Assembly: GCA_016929775.1 (NCBI GenBank) | Contig: JAFGIE010000042.1 | Location: forward strand, 1 to 41,246 | Length of the DNA: 41,246 nt | Direction: 5' to 3' | Source: Anaerolineae bacterium | GTDB taxonomy: Bacteria; Chloroflexota; Anaerolineae; JAFGEY01 | Shown here: positions 39,901 to 41,246 of the stretch, one piece after another | Layout of the letters: each line of letters starts with the position of its first letter | Position numbering within the stretch: the first letter of the stretch is position 1 | Notes under the pieces: model-generated | Told to the model about the DNA's origin: nothing | The model's input: the letters and a program-made list of their open reading frames with translations, nothing else | Database searches by the model: none | Made by a program: the position numbers and the translations under genes

Positions 39901-40692
39901 CTCGATCGCCTCCGGCCAATCGGCAAACAGCGTCTCCATCTCTGCCGCACTCTTGAGATAGTAACCGTTGTCGGTCATGTGCATGCGATCCGGGTCGGCG
40001 CGCACCTTGCCCGTCTGAATGCAAAGCAGGATATCCTGGGCCTCCGCGTCTTCGGCGCGCACATAGTGCGCGTCGTTGGTCGCCACCAGGCCGATCCCGA
40101 GCTCGCGCGCCAGGCTGACCAGGACGCGGTTGACCCGATCCGTCTCCCGAATCCCCTCGTGCTTTTGGAGCTCGATGTAAAAGTTCGTCGCGCCGAACGT
40201 GTCCCTGTACCACGCCGCCGCCTCGCGCGCCCGCTCGGGATTCCCCTCCAGGATGTGGCGCGCCAGTTCGCCCGAGAAGCAGGAGCTGAGCGCGATCACG
40301 CCCTCTGCGTGTGCGGCGAGGAAGGGCTTGTCGACCCGCGGGCGGTAGTAGAACCCCTCCAGCTGAGCGGTCGTGGCGATCTGGAGGATGTTCCGGTAGC
40401 CGGTCTGGTTCTCGGCGAGGAGCACGAGGTGATACGGGTTCCGGTCGAGCTGCGGGTCACGGTCGGTCATCAGCCGCGGACCGAGATAGATCTCGATCCC
40501 GGCGATCGGCTTGACGCCCGCCTCCTTGCACGCGCGCACGAAATCGACGATCCCGTACATCGCGCCGTGGTCGGTGAGGGCGATCGCCGGCATGCCCAAT
40601 TCCGCAGCCCGTTGGGCGAGGTCCTCGACGCGGCTCAAGCCGTCGAGTAGCGAGAACTCGCTGTGTACGTGTAGGTGGCAGAAATTCGACAT
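36973..40692 (-). CDS. dnaE: DNA polymerase III alpha subunit
   Basis: A 1,239-residue replicative polymerase of the DnaE1 type. The N-terminal PHP domain (H6-L-H8-V-H-S-E-F, A-L-T-D-H-G) keeps its metal residues. The palm has P-D397-V-D399-L-D401-Y-P-D-D-R-R with the catalytic aspartates. Helix-hairpin-helix and OB-fold parts follow (about 985-1080, T-I-T-V-A-G-L-V-S-W-V-R). A Pro/Gly/Asp-rich stretch (about 1095-1165) separates the OB fold from the C-terminal domain. Start ATG 40692 has GGAG eight bases before it; a longer in-frame start is rejected. The gene is monocistronic with a good promoter at 40813-40841. Confidence 0.97.
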   Translation of the reverse strand: MSNFCHLHVHSEFSLLDGLSRVEDLAQRAAELGMPAIALTDHGAMYGIVDFVRACKEAGVKPIAGIEIYLGPRLMTDRDPQLDRNPYHLVLLAENQTGYRNILQIATTAQLEGFYYRPRVDKPFLAAHAEGVIALSSCFSGELARHILEGNPERAREAAAWYRDTFGATNFYIELQKHEGIRETDRVNRVLVSLARELGIGLVATNDAHYVRAEDAEAQDILLCIQTGKVRADPDRMHMTDNGYYLKSAAEMETLFADWPEAIENTLRIAERCEIDVESNAYHLPVFPVPEGHTAQTYLRVLTEEGFRARYPNAEEATRERLNYELDVIHDMGFDTYFLILWDLCAYAIAHDIWWNVRGSGAGSVVAYSLGITRLDPLAHDLIFERFLNPERVTMPDVDLDYPDDRRQEMIEYTRDKYGVDKVANIITFGTLGARAAVRDVGRALDIPLTEVDQVAKLVPSGPKVRLKDAFDNPDFKALYDTQEYIREWIDMAAKVEGIARHASVHAAGVVITDKPMVEYIPLARAPKGDSDMAVTQFPMSVVESIGLLKLDFLGLATLTQMRKAADLIEARHGVRYDLENIPTDDPCIYDLLTRGEVVGVFQVESAGMKKTLAQMRPTSLADITAVVALYRPGPMQFIETYCRRKHGEEKTVYIDDALQPILRETYGVIVYQEQIIRIMRDLAGYSGGEADVIRRAISKKYDALIAKHRIQFREGCVANGMSAQTADEIYATIEYFANYGFNKAHAADYAVITCQTAYLKAKYPVEYMAALLTVEQHNTDKVSVFLGECRRLGIPVLPPDVNYSAIDFSIVDDVPAECTVAPCPDTACVLGGGAIRFGLGAIKNVSAGAVGEIIRARAEGGPFASLDDFCERVDLRQINRRMLECLIKVGALDRFGTREQLLAAVDSMVGVSTQLHQAQDVGQLTMFDMLSIDQRTASGITLPDVEPVTNKVKLGWEKELVGFYVSEHPLTQVAASLAGQVTCYCGEVSEEMHGQTITVAGLVSWVRPYITKRGDLMAFVHLEDIQGSIEVVVFPRIYADTRDLWQEDKIVIVRGRVDAERREPSLICDSVRDHVMMARVLPNGSAAAHAEGGAVPLSALSEPPDLYVGDEDVAPLGEDVAPDGAMLAPAGDVLPPPDDEDDALSPRGSGLGAHEGHAEPRRLQITIVRSGDHEQDKRRVSQVYGMLHQRSGNDQFTFVLVDGKRKVQIDFPNETTRYSYDLGQSLRAMLGGDALQVM

Positions 40693-40812
40693 CGATCGTA
40701 CTCCATGAGCGGGCTGCGGAACGAGACGCACACCCCGGTCTGATCTGCGCCCTGTGCCGGGGCGACTTGGGGGCCTATCATCCGCGCGACCGGGTGCGCC
40801 TGCGATACGGGC

Positions 40813-40841
40813 ATTATACCACGGAAGGGCGCAGCGCTCAA
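40813..40841 (-). promoter_or_regulatory. dnaE promoter
   Basis: TTGAGC (40836-40841), a 17-bp spacer and a perfect TATAAT (40813-40818) on the minus strand. The resulting leader is about 115 bases. Confidence 0.82.
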
Positions 40842-40871
40842 GGACATTCGCCCACCACCAGGAGCACCGAT

Positions 40872-40900
40872 TTTACAGAATGGATAGGATCGTGTAGGCT
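40872..40900 (+). promoter_or_regulatory. Possible promoter of the right-edge transposase-like gene
   Basis: TTTACA (40872-40877), a 17-bp spacer and TAGGCT (40895-40900). The -35 box matches at five of six positions, the -10 box at only three. Weak. Confidence 0.35.
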
Positions 40901-40928
40901 ACTGACTGAGCAGAAGGGAGGGGAAGTC

Positions 40929-41246
40929 GTGGCCGATCGCGAACGAGAGTGGCGTGTTTTCAGGCTGAACCGCGAAGCGGTGGTCGAGTCCTTGGAGAGA
41001 GGCGATTGTGACGGCATCTTGCCGGCGGCGCGAGGGTTTCTGGACGGGTTTGCGGGCTTTCTACTGGATGCCGGGGTCCTGGATGCCTTTGCCGAGTTTC
41101 CGGACCCACGGCAGCGGCGGTCGATCCCGATCTTTTTCTTCTGCAACACACTGGTCCACCGTCCGCTGTTCTCTCTGGAAAGACTGGCGCCAATCGAGCG
41201 GGTGCTGTTTCGCTCGCCATACATCCTTCGCCAACTGGGCTTCAAC
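40929..41246 (+). CDS. N-terminal part of a probable transposase, cut by the window edge
   Basis: A reading frame open from GTG 40929 to the end of the window, 106 residues, behind a purine-rich ribosome site (AGGGGAA). It starts M-A-D-R-E-R-E-W-R-V-F and contains F-P-D-P-R-Q-R-R-S-I-P and R-S-P-Y-I-L-R-Q-L-G-F. These segments recall the N-terminal region of DDE transposases found in many copies in Chloroflexota-like genomes. The DDE catalytic part would lie beyond the edge and no terminal inverted repeat was recognised, so the call rests on resemblance. It could also be a host gene. Confidence 0.45.
   Translation, partial: MADREREWRVFRLNREAVVESLERGDCDGILPAARGFLDGFAGFLLDAGVLDAFAEFPDPRQRRSIPIFFFCNTLVHRPLFSLERLAPIERVLFRSPYILRQLGFN

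Noticed and set aside
40733..40762. CCCCGG...CCGGGG inverted repeat in the dnaE leader
   Set aside because: Only six pairs with an 18-base loop; expected by chance in GC-rich DNA.
1..41246. CRISPR arrays, tRNA or rRNA genes, prophage or plasmid functions
   Set aside because: No regularly spaced repeats, no cloverleaf or rRNA-like stretch and no integrase, replication or phage structural genes were seen on reading through.

Overview
The window looks like chromosomal DNA from a GC-rich, probably anaerobic or thermophilic bacterium. I would place it near the Chloroflexota (Anaerolineae-like), but this is an inference. It rests on overall gene style: Pro/Thr-rich surface proteins with single membrane anchors, a tungsten-type aldehyde:ferredoxin oxidoreductase, a B12-binding radical SAM protein, a GAF/PAS histidine kinase and an isolated Flp-type pilin. 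No rRNA, tRNA, CRISPR array or complete mobile element is visible. Promoters are unusually easy to read: many are TTGAC-like hexamers exactly 17 bp from TATAAT-like hexamers.

Layout. 1-1.5 kb: the start of a leftward gene running off the edge, and a rightward pair of membrane-anchored surface proteins. 1.5-4.97 kb: a leftward operon of a sugar-isomerase-like TIM barrel, a PHP hydrolase, a PrsW-type membrane protease and a YfcE-type phosphodiesterase. 5.05-6.83 kb: mutL. 6.86-9.12 kb: a B12-binding radical SAM enzyme and an amino-acid-type solute-binding lipoprotein, leftward. 9.16-12 kb: thpR (RNA 2',3'-cyclic phosphodiesterase), a membrane-anchored unknown, a 58-residue membrane protein on the minus strand, and a DUF456 protein. 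12-14.1 kb: an orphan histidine kinase. 14.36-15.09 kb: an anchored laminin-G/glucanase-fold protein followed by a strong terminator. 15.2-16.75 kb: an altronate/galactarate dehydratase. 16.9-17.1 kb: a single-gene pilin unit with its own promoter and terminator.

17.2-33.9 kb is the metabolic core. About fourteen leftward genes with small gaps or overlaps start at a good promoter (33914-33942) and read TspO-like protein, flavodoxin, two FAH-fold enzymes, aldehyde:ferredoxin oxidoreductase, SDR, Ldh2-type dehydrogenase, membrane glycosyltransferase, Zn-alcohol dehydrogenase, VOC protein, fused E1 alpha-beta 2-oxoacid dehydrogenase, SDR, U32-like TIM barrel and IlvD/Edd dehydratase. The gene content fits non-phosphorylative oxidation of sugars and sugar acids: oxidise to aldonate, dehydrate to 2-keto-3-deoxy acid, dehydrate or cleave with an FAH enzyme, then oxidise the semialdehyde or 2-oxoacid. 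One FAH protein strongly resembles 2-keto-3-deoxy-pentonate dehydratases of Weimberg-type routes. The AOR and the E1 fusion are unusual companions, and no E2 or E3 is present.

33.96-36.88 kb: a large FtsX/MacB-type ABC permease, transcribed divergently from the metabolic operon. 36.92-36.95 kb: a bidirectional terminator. 36.97-40.69 kb: dnaE. The right edge holds the N-terminal part of a probable transposase. Products were assigned from motifs and remembered family resemblance; no search was run.
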